From Acuticoccus sediminis (GTDB lineage: Bacteria > Pseudomonadota > Alphaproteobacteria > Rhizobiales > Amorphaceae): a stretch of 64,000 bases of DNA. Both the position numbers and the translations under genes were made by a program. Below are positions 33,601-45,353 of the stretch, piece by piece. Each line of letters opens with the position of its first letter. The stretch's first letter is position 1. The notes under the pieces are model-generated. The model ran no database searches. It saw only the letters and a program-made list of their open reading frames with translations, and was not told the DNA's origin. The stretch is from the NCBI RefSeq assembly GCF_003258595.1, contig NZ_QHHQ01000003.1, positions 620,001-684,000 on the forward strand, written 5' to 3'.

Positions 33601-35276
33601 CCCGGATCGTCCCGGACACGAAGCTCGCGGCGCCTCATCTGGCGACCCGTCAGGGTCAGCCCGGCCCCGGCTTCTCGCTCGCCTTCCAGCAGGCGCTCGC
33701 CGCCGCCCTCAACAGCGAGGTCCCCTCGGGCGACGCCTCGCCGGGCGAGACCGCCCCGCCGCCGGACGAACCGAGCGCCCGGGCAGCGGCGGCAAAGACC
33801 GGCAAGCCCGGCCGCGCCGACCTCGCCCATCTGCTCGTGGCGGACCGCGAGGCGCGGCCGAAGGACGCCGGACGCGACGCGCCCGAGGGCGGCAACCGCG
33901 TCGCCGGGGCCGCCGCGCGGCTCGAGAAGCGCAGCGACGCCGGCGCCCGCGATCCACGCGTGACCGATCGGACAGAGACCGATCCCGGCCGCGTCGAGGT
34001 GCACCGTGCCGACCGTACCGACGGCATCCGCGGCGAGGCCGTGCGCAACGTCGCTGCCGCGGACGCCGTGCGTCATACCCCCGCCGAGCCCGCGACGGTC
34101 GCGCGGCGTTCCGAGAACGGGCGGTCCACCGTCCTCCCCCGCCGGGAGCAGGCACCGGGCGACGGCGAACCGCGCACGGCATCCGGGCGGCCGGTCCGCG
34201 GCGTGCCGGAAGCCGAAGCGAGCGTGCCTCCACGCCGCGGCCTCCTGCGCGGCGAGGCGCGCGACATCCCTCGGCAGCAGTCTCGAGAGGTGCCTGCCGA
34301 CCGTCCGGCCGCCCGCGACCGCCTCGCGCCGTCGCTTCCCCGGACTCAGGTCGCCGGAGGGACCGAGCCGTCGGCCGAAGCCCGCTGGACGCGGCCCCAT
34401 CAGCCGCGCGGCGAGCCCGACGGCCCGCGTCCCGGCATTGCGGGCGACCTCGAGACCGCCCCTCGTGTCCGCCCGGACCTCCTGCGCCGGACGCCACCGG
34501 CGGATCGCGGCGAGATGCACGGCACCGCGCGCAGCGTCCGCGCCGACGTTGTCGCCAACATGGCGCCGATCACGGTGGAGGACCTCGACCATCAGCAGCA
34601 GCGGCGCCGGATGCCGCAGCTCCGCGCCTCCGAGTCCACCCCCGTCCACGAGGCCCTGCATTCGACCGTCACCCGGCGTGAGACTCACTTCGCCCCGGTC
34701 ATGATGCCCCGCCGTGAAGGGACGGCGGCAGGTTCCGCGGCGAAGTCCTCCGGCACCGACAGTCCGCCCCCCGCGAGCGATCCCGCAAGCTCGGCACCGG
34801 ACGCGCGTGCCGCGTCGGACCAGCTCGGACGCGTCCTGGAGCGGACCGTCGCCGAGCTGCGGACCTCCGACGTGCGCGCACCCTCGCTCCAGCCGGCGGA
34901 CGCTGCCGTCCGCCCGCAGCCCCGGCAGGCCGCCGGCCCGGTGCGTGTGGTCGAAATCCAGCTCCAGCCGGCAGCGCTCGGCTCCCTGACGGTGACGATG
35001 CGTCTCACGGCCGGCGCGCTGAAGGTCAGCGTGGTCGCCAGCCATCGCGAGACGGCGACCCGCCTCAACGAGGATCGCGGCGAGCTCACCCAGCTCATCC
35101 GCCGCGCCGGCTACGACGCCTCGGAGATCACCGTGGAGGCGGCCGCCTCGACCCAGAGCGGATGGGGCGACGACAACCCGTCCCCCGGTGGCGGCGACCG
35201 ACGCGAGTTCGAGGAGCGGCGGCAGCGGCGACCCGCCGTCACCGAGAGCCGCGGCCGCCGCGCGATCCACGTCTGA
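33597..35276 (+). CDS. fliK: Flagellar hook-length control protein FliK (MotD-like)
   Basis: Protein of 559 residues. The first 420 are Arg/Pro/Ala-rich with no recognisable fold, as expected for the ruler part of FliK. The C-terminal domain (about 440-535) has the conserved E-I-Q-L-Q-P-A-A-L-G-S-L-T-V-T-M-R-L and L-I-R-R-A-G-Y-D-A-S-E-I-T-V, the segment that acts on FlhB. In rhizobia this gene was first named motD and follows motC, as here. The last 30 residues are basic. It ends the motor operon and is followed by a strong inverted repeat. Confidence 0.88.
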   Translation: MTRIVPDTKLAAPHLATRQGQPGPGFSLAFQQALAAALNSEVPSGDASPGETAPPPDEPSARAAAAKTGKPGRADLAHLLVADREARPKDAGRDAPEGGNRVAGAAARLEKRSDAGARDPRVTDRTETDPGRVEVHRADRTDGIRGEAVRNVAAADAVRHTPAEPATVARRSENGRSTVLPRREQAPGDGEPRTASGRPVRGVPEAEASVPPRRGLLRGEARDIPRQQSREVPADRPAARDRLAPSLPRTQVAGGTEPSAEARWTRPHQPRGEPDGPRPGIAGDLETAPRVRPDLLRRTPPADRGEMHGTARSVRADVVANMAPITVEDLDHQQQRRRMPQLRASESTPVHEALHSTVTRRETHFAPVMMPRREGTAAGSAAKSSGTDSPPPASDPASSAPDARAASDQLGRVLERTVAELRTSDVRAPSLQPADAAVRPQPRQAAGPVRVVEIQLQPAALGSLTVTMRLTAGALKVSVVASHRETATRLNEDRGELTQLIRRAGYDASEITVEAAASTQSGWGDDNPSPGGGDRREFEERRQRRPAVTESRGRRAIHV

Positions 35277-35294
35277 CGGCCATCGGCGCTGACC

Positions 35295-35318
35295 GGCGCG
35301 CAGGACCACCTGCGCGCC
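35295..35318. terminator. Inverted repeat between fliK and the MscS-like gene
   Basis: Perfect ten-base stem GGCGCGCAGG (35295-35304) and CCTGCGCGCC (35309-35318) with an ACCA loop. It sits in the 85-base space between two converging genes and could stop transcription from both sides, although no T run is present. Confidence 0.6.
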
Positions 35319-35361
35319 GCTTCGGGCGCGATGCCCGCCCCCGCGCGGTCCGGGGCGGGCG

Positions 35362-37524
35362 CTACCAGATCTCCGCGCCCGACATGCCCCGGGCGCGCTC
35401 GGCCTCGGACTGGCTGACCGCGCCGAGCGCGGCCTGACGGCGCATGTCGTCGTCCGCCGCATCCGCGACGCGGACCGTCACCTCGCGGTGCGCGAACTTG
35501 ATCCCGTTCGCGGAGAAGACGTCGCGCACCCGCTGGTAGACGTGCCGGCGCAGCACGAACTGGTCGCCCGGCTTGGTCTTGAACTTGATCCGCACGATCA
35601 TCGCCGAGTCGTCCATCTGGATGACGCCCTGGCTCTTCGGCGGCTCGAGGAAGAGGTGTCCGTACTCCTCGTTCTCGGCCATCTCCAGACCCAGCTTCTT
35701 CACCAGCTTGCGCACCTTTTCGATGTCGGTGTCGTAGGTCAGGCGGATGGGCAGCTTCATGATCACCCAGTCGCGCGAGTAGTTGGTGAGCTGCTTGATC
35801 TCGCCGAACGGGATCGTATGCAGCAGGCCCGAATGGTGCCGGAGCTGGAAGGAACGGACGGAGATCTTCTCCACCATCCCCGCCGTCCCGCTCACCTCGA
35901 CGTATTCGCCGCGGCGGAACGCGTCGTCGAGCAGGAAGAAGGCACCGGAAAACATGTCACGGATCAGCGCCTGCGCGCCGAAGCCGATGGCGAGGCCGAC
36001 CACGCCGGCCCCGGCGAAGAGCGGCGCGACGCTCACGCCCATCGCGCTCAGCACCACCATCACCACGACCGCGAAGATCAGGAACAGGACCACGTTGCGG
36101 AAGATCGGCAGCAGCGTTTCGAGCCGGGTCGCGCCGGGACCGAACCCCTCGCTCTCGGTGTCGGCAGTGGTGCCGCCGTTCGCCTCCCGCTCGGCCTCCA
36201 GCCGTTCGTTGACGAAGATGCGCACCGCGCTCCACCCGACCCAAGCGAACAGCACCATCACGCCGATGGCGAGCCCGCCCTTCAGCACGTGGCCCCATGG
36301 CGAGCCGAAGATGTGCCATACGACGCCGAGGAGCGCGATCCCCGACAGGACGCCGATCCCGCGGGCGAGACGCTCGAAGAGCACGCTCCACGGGTCGAAC
36401 TCCGATCCCGCCGGAAAGCGGCGGTCGTGGATCATGAGGAGGATCCCGGTCACGAAGAGGCCGAACGCGATCGCCAGCACCGGCGCCATCACCGGCCCCA
36501 CGGTCAGCCGGTTCGAGCTCGTCACCTCGGCGATGTTGGCGAACCAGCCGATGAAGAGGTAGGCGATCACCAGGAACGGCCACGTCAGTGCCACGGCGCG
36601 CCGCACGGAGCCCGGCGGCTCGGACGCGCCGAGGATCGCCGCCTTGATCGCCTGCTTGTAGACCAGCACCAGCGCCGCCAGCATCGCCACGCTGAAGGTC
36701 GGCGCCACGACCAGCAGGAACTGATGCGTGCGCGGCTCGAGCGGGAAGTAGGCCAGCCAGAAGCAGATCCACGTCACGAAGTTGCCGAGGAAGGCGACGA
36801 GGAGGATGCGCCGGAACAGCGCCCCGGCCAGGGTGTCGCCGATGGTGACGAGCCGCGCCTCGGCGTTCCCCGGCATCAGGATCGCCTGCACGATCACCCG
36901 GAACGCCAGGAAGGTGGAGAGCATGCCGATCACGTGGAGCGAGCTGACCTGCGCCGGCGAACGCACGGGCATGGCGAGGATCGTCACCAGCGCCCCCGCC
37001 CCGGCGAAGGCGACCGTCGCCGCGCCGCCGCGCGCGATGGAGCAGAGCGCCCACATGATGCGCCCGGAGCGCGTCTCCAGCGGGGTCGAGCCGACCGTGC
37101 TCCAGAGCCGCCCGACGAAACGAGCGGTGACGCGCCCGGCGAAGTAGCCGACGGTCACCGAGACGAGCGTCAGCAGCGCGGCCGGCAGCAGCCAGAGGAG
37201 CGAGCCGCCGCCCGCCTTCGCCATCGCGTCCAGCATCCGCTTCGGCGTCCGCGGCCCCTCGGCCAGGATCTGCGCGAGCGACAGGCGCACCGAGGCGATG
37301 AACGTGCCGACCTTGGAGATGTCCGGCACGGCGAGGCCGTCGCGCGCCGCCTCCGCTGCCGGCGGAGCGACGAACACGGTGTAGCCGGCGCCGCGCAGGG
37401 TATCGAGCGCGGACTCCACGTTGCCCGCGGGGGGTTCGCTGGGCTTCGTCTGCGCCCACGCCGCGCCGCAGAGCAGCAGAATGGTCAGAACAATCGTTCC
37501 CGCGAGCCTGATGATCCGTGCCAT
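35362..37524 (-). CDS. MscS-family mechanosensitive ion channel, large multi-helix type
   Basis: Membrane protein of 720 residues. It starts with a signal peptide (about 1-25, A-A-W-A-Q). Nine to eleven membrane helices precede the MscS core. The pore helix and beta domain read A-L-F-A-G-A-G-V-V-G-L-A-I-G-F-G-A-Q-A-L-I-R-D near residue 510 and F-R-R-G-E-Y-V-E-V-S-G near 550. This resembles the larger E. coli relatives (YbdG, YbiO) more than the 286-residue MscS. Such channels release solutes on hypo-osmotic shock. ATG 37524 has GGAGG 8 bases upstream; longer frames past it are shadows of the divergent deaminase. Confidence 0.88.
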   Translation of the reverse strand: MARIIRLAGTIVLTILLLCGAAWAQTKPSEPPAGNVESALDTLRGAGYTVFVAPPAAEAARDGLAVPDISKVGTFIASVRLSLAQILAEGPRTPKRMLDAMAKAGGGSLLWLLPAALLTLVSVTVGYFAGRVTARFVGRLWSTVGSTPLETRSGRIMWALCSIARGGAATVAFAGAGALVTILAMPVRSPAQVSSLHVIGMLSTFLAFRVIVQAILMPGNAEARLVTIGDTLAGALFRRILLVAFLGNFVTWICFWLAYFPLEPRTHQFLLVVAPTFSVAMLAALVLVYKQAIKAAILGASEPPGSVRRAVALTWPFLVIAYLFIGWFANIAEVTSSNRLTVGPVMAPVLAIAFGLFVTGILLMIHDRRFPAGSEFDPWSVLFERLARGIGVLSGIALLGVVWHIFGSPWGHVLKGGLAIGVMVLFAWVGWSAVRIFVNERLEAEREANGGTTADTESEGFGPGATRLETLLPIFRNVVLFLIFAVVVMVVLSAMGVSVAPLFAGAGVVGLAIGFGAQALIRDMFSGAFFLLDDAFRRGEYVEVSGTAGMVEKISVRSFQLRHHSGLLHTIPFGEIKQLTNYSRDWVIMKLPIRLTYDTDIEKVRKLVKKLGLEMAENEEYGHLFLEPPKSQGVIQMDDSAMIVRIKFKTKPGDQFVLRRHVYQRVRDVFSANGIKFAHREVTVRVADAADDDMRRQAALGAVSQSEAERARGMSGAEIW

Positions 37525-37599
37525 GATGCTCGCCTCCGTTCCTCGCTCTTTGTGCCAAATGCCGTCATTGGGCGCAACGAAGCCCACCGTGACGCCCCG

Positions 37600-38220
37600 A
37601 TGCCCGCAGCGCCTTCTCCCCCGCTCCTGTCCGATCCGCGACTGCCCGCGTGCGCCCTCGACGCGATGGAGCGGGACGTCCTGCCGATGACCGCCGCCGG
37701 GGTCGCCGCCGGCAACAAGATCTTCGGCGCCGCGCTCATCGAGAAGTCGGACTTCTCGACCGCGCTCGCGGAGACCAACAACGAGACCGAGAACCCGCTG
37801 TGGCACGGCGAGGTCCACCTCCTGAAGCGCATCCACGAGCGGCCCGACATCGCCTCGCGCCCGCCGAGCGACTTCATCTTCCTGTCGACGCACGAGCCCT
37901 GCCCCATGTGCCTCGCGGCGATCACCTGGGCGGGGTTCGACACGATCCTCTATTTCTTCACCTACGAGGACAGCCGCGACGCGTTCGCCATCCCGCACGA
38001 CCTGAAGATCATGGCGGAGGTGTTCGGCGTGCAGGACGGGGCCTACCGGCACGACAACGCCTTCTGGCACGCCCGCGCCGTGATGGACCTCGTCGCGGCC
38101 CTGCCGCAGGCCGAGGCGGCGCCGCTCCATGCGCAGGCCGAGCGCATCCGCGCCCGGTACGCCGACCTTTCCGCGCAGTACCAGGCGACCAAGTCCGGCA
38201 ACACGATCCCCCTCGCCTGA
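37600..38220 (+). CDS. Cytidine/deoxycytidylate deaminase-superfamily zinc enzyme
   Basis: Protein of 206 residues with the zinc-deaminase signatures: H69-G-E71 (His ligand and catalytic Glu) and P-C101-P-M-C104 (two Cys ligands). N-terminal (A-A-G-N-K-I-F-G-A-A-L-I) and C-terminal helical parts differ from TadA and Cdd, so the substrate (guanine, cytosine or another nucleobase) is open. The start is uncertain: ATG 37600 lacks a ribosome site, and ATG 37666 (M-E-R-D-V-L) would still keep the whole domain. It diverges from the MscS-like gene with 75 bases between. Confidence 0.8.
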   Translation: MPAAPSPPLLSDPRLPACALDAMERDVLPMTAAGVAAGNKIFGAALIEKSDFSTALAETNNETENPLWHGEVHLLKRIHERPDIASRPPSDFIFLSTHEPCPMCLAAITWAGFDTILYFFTYEDSRDAFAIPHDLKIMAEVFGVQDGAYRHDNAFWHARAVMDLVAALPQAEAAPLHAQAERIRARYADLSAQYQATKSGNTIPLA

Positions 38221-38428
38221 CGGGTCGCACGGTCGCCGCAGGGCCTTGGCTCGCGCGCCGGGCGGCCCACCTAGGGTCCACCGGAGGGGTTGCGCGGCGA
38301 GGAAATGGCGGCCGGGCGGCCCCGTCGGACAGTCCGAACGACGCGCGCGCCTGTCAGCTCCTCGCATCAGCGCCTTGACGCACCCGTTCGGCGTCCATAA
38401 GCGGCAGGAAGGTTGACAAGGGGACTCC

Positions 38429-40609
<2,181 letters not shown>

Positions 40610-40662
40610 ATTGTGTCATTCGCCGCGCGGCTTTATCCTAAGTCTCCAACGGAGATACGAAT

Positions 40663-40896
40663 ATGGCGATGGACGCACACCAGATCGAACGCCTCATTCG
40701 CGAGGCGTTGCCTGACGCGACGGTCGAGATCCGCGATCTTGCCGGCGACGGGGATCACTACGCGGCCGTCGTGGTCTCCGAGTCCTTCCGCGGCAAGACC
40801 CGCGTCGCCCAGCACAAGCTGGTCTACGACGCGCTGAAGGGCCGGATGGGCGGGGAACTGCACGCCCTCGCCCTGCAGACGTCGGCTCCGCAATAG
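40663..40896 (+). CDS. bolA: BolA-family protein
   Basis: Small protein of 77 residues with the BolA fold: an N-terminal helix (I-E-R-L-I-R-E-A-L-P), then H-Y-A-A-V-V-V-S-E-S-F-R-G-K and the R-V-A-Q-H-K-L-V-Y-D-A-L helix. His51 is the conserved residue that can share an iron-sulfur cluster with a monothiol glutaredoxin. That partner, grxD, is the next gene. Together they act in iron-sulfur trafficking or iron sensing. Confidence 0.9.
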   Translation: MAMDAHQIERLIREALPDATVEIRDLAGDGDHYAAVVVSESFRGKTRVAQHKLVYDALKGRMGGELHALALQTSAPQ

Positions 40897-41040
40897 TCCG
40901 GAGACCCTCGACGCTGAGGCGATGACGCTTTATTTGTCGAATGTTGTGCCGGCACCTAATTGCGCAAGCGACCGGTCGCCGGCACTCCGAAACACGCACC
41001 AGACAGTCCGCGGCACCGCCGCTTCTCATGGGAGTATCAC

Positions 41041-41379
41041 ATGACGGACGCTCACCAGACGATCGACAATGCGGTGAAGAGCAACGACGTGATGCTCTTC
41101 ATGAAAGGCACGAAGCAGTTTCCGCAGTGCGGCTTCTCCGGCCAGGTCGTCCAGATCCTCGACTATCTCGGGGTCGACTACACGACGATGAACGTCCTCG
41201 AGGACGACGGCATCCGCAACGGCATCAAGGCATACTCCAACTGGCCGACGATCCCCCAGCTCTACGTCAAGGGTGAGTTCATCGGCGGTTGCGACATCAT
41301 CCGCGAGATGTTCCAGGCCGGCGAGCTGCAGAGCCACATGACGGCCAACGGCATCTCCATGCGCGATACCGCCGCCTGA
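41041..41379 (+). CDS. grxD: Monothiol glutaredoxin, Grx4/GrxD type
   Basis: Protein of 112 residues with active-site C30-G-F-S33, the monothiol signature. The glutathione-binding W-P-T-I-P-Q-L-Y-V-K-G-E and G-G-C-D-I segments follow. It binds a [2Fe-2S] cluster with glutathione and works with BolA, encoded just upstream. GGGAG lies 6 bases before ATG 41041. An in-frame ATG at 40960 adds a non-homologous basic leader and is rejected. Confidence 0.94.
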   Translation: MTDAHQTIDNAVKSNDVMLFMKGTKQFPQCGFSGQVVQILDYLGVDYTTMNVLEDDGIRNGIKAYSNWPTIPQLYVKGEFIGGCDIIREMFQAGELQSHMTANGISMRDTAA

Positions 41380-41484
41380 GACGCACCCGGCACGGCATCC
41401 GCCGGGCCCCGAACGACATCCGGCACGGCGCCCGCCGTGCCGCCCCTGCGGGGCCGGACCAGCGCCCCCGCATCGCCGCAGCGA

Positions 41485-42801
41485 CTAAAGCTGCGGCCCC
41501 GCCGTCCCCGCGGACGCCTCCTCGGTTCCCGGACGGCAGGACGCTCCCCCCGCGACGGAAATCAGCGCCAGCGCATCGTAGGTCGGGCGCGTGGTGTCGA
41601 GCTCGAGTGCGCCTGCGCGGGCGTAGTCGGCCAGCGCACGCGCCGTGCGCGTCCCCCAGAGACCGTCGACCGGCCCCGGCGCGCACCCCACTCTCACCAG
41701 CGCCGCCTGGATCTGCCGGGTCAGGCCCGTCACGCGGTCGGGCACCACCTGGGTATCCTCGTGGACGACGCGGAACGTGGCGCCGATCCGGTGCAGCCTC
41801 AAAGTGTACATCAGCGTTCCCGCGCTCCGGGCGCCGGTTCCGGGGTTGGCGGCCGCGAAGTCGGCCTCGCCGATCACCGTGCAGGCCAGCCCGCCGGACG
41901 TGCACGTGATCGACGGCGCCCCGTTCTTGGTCAGCGAATAGCTCGGCCAGCGCTCGGCCTGGTCGGCCCGGCGGCGGATCAGGTCGGCGCGGGAGATGCG
42001 CAGGCCGAAGCTGTCGACCTGATCGGCATAGACCCGGCCCGCCAGCGTGCGCAGCGCGCCGGGCGAGGCGTTGGCGCTGGAAAAGTAGAAGTCGAGGAAC
42101 TGCCGGGCGCGGACCACCGCCTCCTCGCGCGCCTCGTCCTGGCGTTCGGTCATGCGGTGGCGCAGGCTCCCCATCGTGACCGATTGCGACGCGGACGGGA
42201 CCGACGCGGTCGCGAGCTGCCCGTCGCGGAGCCCCTTCGGCACCCGCGTGTAGGTCAGGCCCGACCGCTCGGCCAGATCGGCCGTGAGATAGGACATCGA
42301 GGTGTGGTCCGCCTCGGTCGCCATCACGACGACGCTGACGGGGTAGCCGAGACGCGTGAGGTAGGCACCGACGATCGCGTTGCCGCTTGCCGTCATGCGC
42401 ACCACGTCGCCCTCCCGGGCCGCCGCCGCGTGGAAGCCGATCGATCCGCCGTCCTGCCAGGAGCGCTCCACCCCCGCGATCCAGATCAGCGCACAGGCCG
42501 AGGTGCAGTGGGCGTTGGCGGCGACGGCGGTGAAGTCGCCCCGCTCGCGCAGCCGGTCGCCGATCGCGAGCGCGTCGATCAGCTTCCCGCCCGGCCCGTC
42601 CAGGTAGATGACCGCCGGCGGCAGGTCGACGGTGACGCTGCGGAAGCGGGCGGCGTCGCCCAGCTCGATCTCGCCCGCGATGACGATGCGCGGGCGCTCG
42701 CCCTCATCGTCGACGACGCGGATCTCGGCCGCATTCACCCCGGTCGCAAGCGCGAGGATCACGCACAGAAGTGACGCCATACCTGGCCAAGCGACGCGCA
42801 T
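41485..42801 (-). CDS. Exported ClpP-fold (COG3904-like) protein with C-terminal peptidoglycan-binding domain
   Basis: Protein of 438 residues. A signal peptide is visible (about 1-24, ending V-N-A-A). Residues 45-165 look like the ClpP/crotonase fold of COG3904-type periplasmic proteins: I-Y-L-D-G-P-G-G-K-L near 65 and C-T-S-A-C-A-L-I-W near 99, where the Ser matches the serine-protease position. Residues 365-415 are a peptidoglycan-binding_1 domain (V-D-G-L-W-G-T-R-T-A-R-A-L). Peptidase activity is not shown for this group. Two starts are possible, 42801 and 42780, without a decisive ribosome site. It diverges from the epimerase gene. Confidence 0.7.
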   Translation of the reverse strand: MRVAWPGMASLLCVILALATGVNAAEIRVVDDEGERPRIVIAGEIELGDAARFRSVTVDLPPAVIYLDGPGGKLIDALAIGDRLRERGDFTAVAANAHCTSACALIWIAGVERSWQDGGSIGFHAAAAREGDVVRMTASGNAIVGAYLTRLGYPVSVVVMATEADHTSMSYLTADLAERSGLTYTRVPKGLRDGQLATASVPSASQSVTMGSLRHRMTERQDEAREEAVVRARQFLDFYFSSANASPGALRTLAGRVYADQVDSFGLRISRADLIRRRADQAERWPSYSLTKNGAPSITCTSGGLACTVIGEADFAAANPGTGARSAGTLMYTLRLHRIGATFRVVHEDTQVVPDRVTGLTRQIQAALVRVGCAPGPVDGLWGTRTARALADYARAGALELDTTRPTYDALALISVAGGASCRPGTEEASAGTAGPQL

Positions 42802-42941
42802 TCGAGGCCCCGAGATTGACGATTAACCTCAGAGTGCTGCCAATGTGGTGCGAACTCAAGCCTGTCCGGACCGGCCTAGCGCAGACGTGAGAAGCGGAGA
42901 CGCGCCGCAGCGGGGCGCCACGGCCGGAGAAGCGGGAGCCG

Positions 42942-43532
42942 ATGAAGGTCGAGACCACGCCGATCGAGGGATGCCTCCTTGTGCGCACCACGGTGCTGCA
43001 GGACGAGCGGGGCTTTTTCCTCGAAACCTACAAGCAGTCCGCCCTGACCGAGGCGCTGGGCCGGCCCCACCGCTTCGCCCAGGGCAATCACTCGCGCTCG
43101 CGCGCCGGGGTCCTGCGCGGCTTCCATGCGGAGCCGTGGGACAAGCTCGTCGCCGTCGCGAGCGGGCGTGCGCTCATCGTGGTCGCGGACCCCCGGCCGG
43201 AGAGCCCCACATTCGGCGCCCACGTGACCTTCGAGCTCGGCGACGCGCCGGGGACGCGTGACCGCGTCTTCGTCGCCGCCGGCCTCGGGAACGCCTTCTA
43301 CTGCCACACCGACGTCGACTACCTGAACGACGTCTCCGCCGAGTTCGATCCGGCGACGCGCGGGGGCTTCTCCTGGTCCGACCCGTTCATCGGCGTGGCA
43401 TGGCCGACGGAGGAGCCGGCGCTGTCGCCGAAGGACATGAGCCTCTCCCGCCTCTCGGAGCAGCATGCCGATCACCCCGCGGTGATCGCCTGGCGCGAGG
43501 GGCGTCAGAGCGTGGCGAGCCGCCTCGCCTGA
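42942..43532 (+). CDS. rfbC: dTDP-4-dehydrorhamnose 3,5-epimerase family protein
   Basis: Cupin-fold sugar epimerase of 196 residues. The RmlC pattern is clear: D-E-R-G-F-F-L-E-T-Y near 21, then G-V-L-R59-G-F-H62 with the catalytic His, Lys68, and the W-S-D-P-F-I-G-V-A-W-P segment near 145 with the catalytic Asp region. The loop after His62 is shorter than in classical RmlC (A-E-P-W-D-K in place of the Q-x-P-Q-x-K type), so the nucleotide sugar may differ from dTDP-rhamnose. rfbA, B and D are not nearby. The 3' end overlaps the converging glycosyltransferase gene by 28 bases. Confidence 0.8.
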   Translation: MKVETTPIEGCLLVRTTVLQDERGFFLETYKQSALTEALGRPHRFAQGNHSRSRAGVLRGFHAEPWDKLVAVASGRALIVVADPRPESPTFGAHVTFELGDAPGTRDRVFVAAGLGNAFYCHTDVDYLNDVSAEFDPATRGGFSWSDPFIGVAWPTEEPALSPKDMSLSRLSEQHADHPAVIAWREGRQSVASRLA

Positions 43533-44587
43533 TCGGGGAACGGCGGCGGCAGCACCGAAAGGTCCCTGAGAGCGCGCCGGGCGAACTTCGGGTTCTCCGC
43601 CGCGAAGTCCCGCCACCGCCGGTCCACGCCGTCGATGTCCGTCACCGCCGCCTTCACCGCGAGGAACGCGCAGCGCGCCTGACGCCGCTGGCGCCGGCTC
43701 ATCGGCACGTCGAGCGGCGCGCCGTCGACCGCGACGTTGAACGGCGCCCCCGGCTCCACAAGGCGGAGGCCGCAGTGCTCGATCGCGGCGTCGAAGGTTC
43801 CGGCGTGCTCCAGCTCGCTGTAGGCGAACAGGGTGACGAGGCCGCGAAGGATGTCCGCCTGCCCGAGCGACAGCGCCTCCGAGGCCGGATCGTTGATGGC
43901 CGGGAGCCATCCGCCGAGGACCGCCGCCCGCTCGGTCGGGGTCAGGTGGCTGCGCTTGCCGCGGCTCGGCATCCGCAGCACCGTCGCCTCGGCGCTGGAG
44001 GCGATCCGCATCCCCTCTGCCTGGAAGAACTTCGCCCACATGAAGAGGTCGGACGGCCCGGGCTCGGGCGCCGGTGTCCACCCCTCGGCGAGCCGGAGGT
44101 AGGCCTCCCGCCGGTAGGCGACGTTGTTGAGGCCCGGCGCGAGGGGCCGCATCGCCGCCGCCGCGCGGCGCGAGACGGCGGTCCCGGCGTTGGCGAAGCG
44201 CCAGCGCACGTCGTCGCCGGCGGGCAGCCACATGACGCCCTGCCGCCCCCAGTCGGCCTCCTCGAGCAGCCGGTGCATGGCCGCCAGATGGCCCGTGCGC
44301 CAGAGATCGTCGTCCGAGAGGTGGCAGACGATCTCCTCCCCGGCCTCGCGGATCACGATGTCCCGGTAGGCCTCGCCGTAGCGCTCCCCCTTGGGGAAGA
44401 CGCGGTGTTCCACCCGCGGGTCGTCGTCGCCGATCGCCTGCAGGATCTCCACCGTCCTTGCCGGCGCTCCGTCGCAGATCACCACCATGCGCCAATCCGT
44501 GACCGACTGCGCGCGGACCGCCGAGATGGACATCAGCAGCGCGTCCGCGTGGTCGTGCGTCGGGCACAGGATCAGCGTCTTGGCCAT
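43505..44587 (-). CDS. Family 2 (GT-A) glycosyltransferase
   Basis: Protein of 360 residues. It opens L-I-L-C-P-T-H-D-H-A-D-A-L, the nucleotide-sugar entry of GT-A enzymes. The metal-binding motif is C-H-L-S-D-D-D-L-W near residue 90. No membrane helix is seen. The C-terminal 150 residues are helical and specific to this protein. It begins 4 bases after the ABC permease gene, so the three-gene leftward unit may make and export a glycan. Donor and acceptor are unknown. Confidence 0.8.
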   Translation of the reverse strand: MAKTLILCPTHDHADALLMSISAVRAQSVTDWRMVVICDGAPARTVEILQAIGDDDPRVEHRVFPKGERYGEAYRDIVIREAGEEIVCHLSDDDLWRTGHLAAMHRLLEEADWGRQGVMWLPAGDDVRWRFANAGTAVSRRAAAAMRPLAPGLNNVAYRREAYLRLAEGWTPAPEPGPSDLFMWAKFFQAEGMRIASSAEATVLRMPSRGKRSHLTPTERAAVLGGWLPAINDPASEALSLGQADILRGLVTLFAYSELEHAGTFDAAIEHCGLRLVEPGAPFNVAVDGAPLDVPMSRRQRRQARCAFLAVKAAVTDIDGVDRRWRDFAAENPKFARRALRDLSVLPPPFPDQARRLATL

Positions 44588-44591
44588 CGGG

Positions 44592-45353
44592 TCAGGCGCG
44601 CAGGCGGTAGCCGGTGCGGAACATCCAGCGGATGATGAGGATGCACGCGGCCGAGAACAGGGCGATCATCAGCAGCGAGAACGCGAGATTGACGTCCGCC
44701 GCCCCGAAGAAGCTCCAGCGGAACACCGAGACCAGATAGACCACGGGGTTGAAGAGCGTCACCGTCTGCCACGGCTCCGGCAGCATCGTCACCGAGTAGA
44801 AGCTCCCGCCGAGGAAGACGAGCGGCGTGATGATGAGGAGCGGCACGAGCTGGAGCTGCTCGAAGTTGCGCGCCCAGATCCCGATGATGAACCCGAACAG
44901 CGCGAAGACGATGCAGGTCAGCACCAGAAGCAGCACCATCGCCACCGGGTAGGCGATGTGGACGTCCACGAACGCCGTTGCCGTCGCGAGGATGATGAGG
45001 CCGATGAGGACGGACTTCGTCGCCGCCGCGCCGACGAAGCCGATCGTCAGCTCGTAGAAGGAGATCGGCGCGGAGAGGTACTCGTAGATCGAGCCGATGA
45101 ACTTCGGAAAGAAGATGCCGAACGCCGCGTTGGTGACCGACTGCGTCAGCACCGTCAGCATGATGAGGCCCGGCACGATGAAGGACGCGTAGGAGACCCC
45201 CTCGACCTCCTGGATGCGCGAGCCGATGGCCCCGCCGAACACGACGAAATAGAGCGACGTGGTGATGACCGGCGCCACGAGGGACTGCAACGTGGTGCGA
45301 AAGGCCCGGCTCATCTCGTGCCGGTAGATCGCCCAGATGGCGTAGGTGTTCAT
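44592..45353 (-). CDS. ABC-2 type transporter permease
   Basis: Membrane protein of 253 residues with six helices and the ABC-2 layout: a cytoplasmic amphipathic start ([11 protein letters not shown]), and the late [16 protein letters not shown] segment typical of this superfamily. It resembles the YadH/NodJ/DrrB exporters more than KpsM. It overlaps the ATPase gene by 4 bases (ATGA), so the two form one transporter. The substrate is unknown; the following glycosyltransferase suggests a glycan or lipid-linked sugar. Confidence 0.87.
   Translation of the reverse strand: MNTYAIWAIYRHEMSRAFRTTLQSLVAPVITTSLYFVVFGGAIGSRIQEVEGVSYASFIVPGLIMLTVLTQSVTNAAFGIFFPKFIGSIYEYLSAPISFYELTIGFVGAAATKSVLIGLIILATATAFVDVHIAYPVAMVLLLVLTCIVFALFGFIIGIWARNFEQLQLVPLLIITPLVFLGGSFYSVTMLPEPWQTVTLFNPVVYLVSVFRWSFFGAADVNLAFSLLMIALFSAACILIIRWMFRTGYRLRA

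Noticed and set aside
33231-35462. 743-codon minus-strand frame opposite fliK
   Set aside because: Shadow of the Arg/Pro-rich fliK coding sequence; no motif and no ribosome site.
35488-37599. Long plus-strand frame opposite the MscS-like gene, continuous with the deaminase
   Set aside because: His/Arg/Asp-rich shadow; only the part from 37600 on shows the deaminase motifs.
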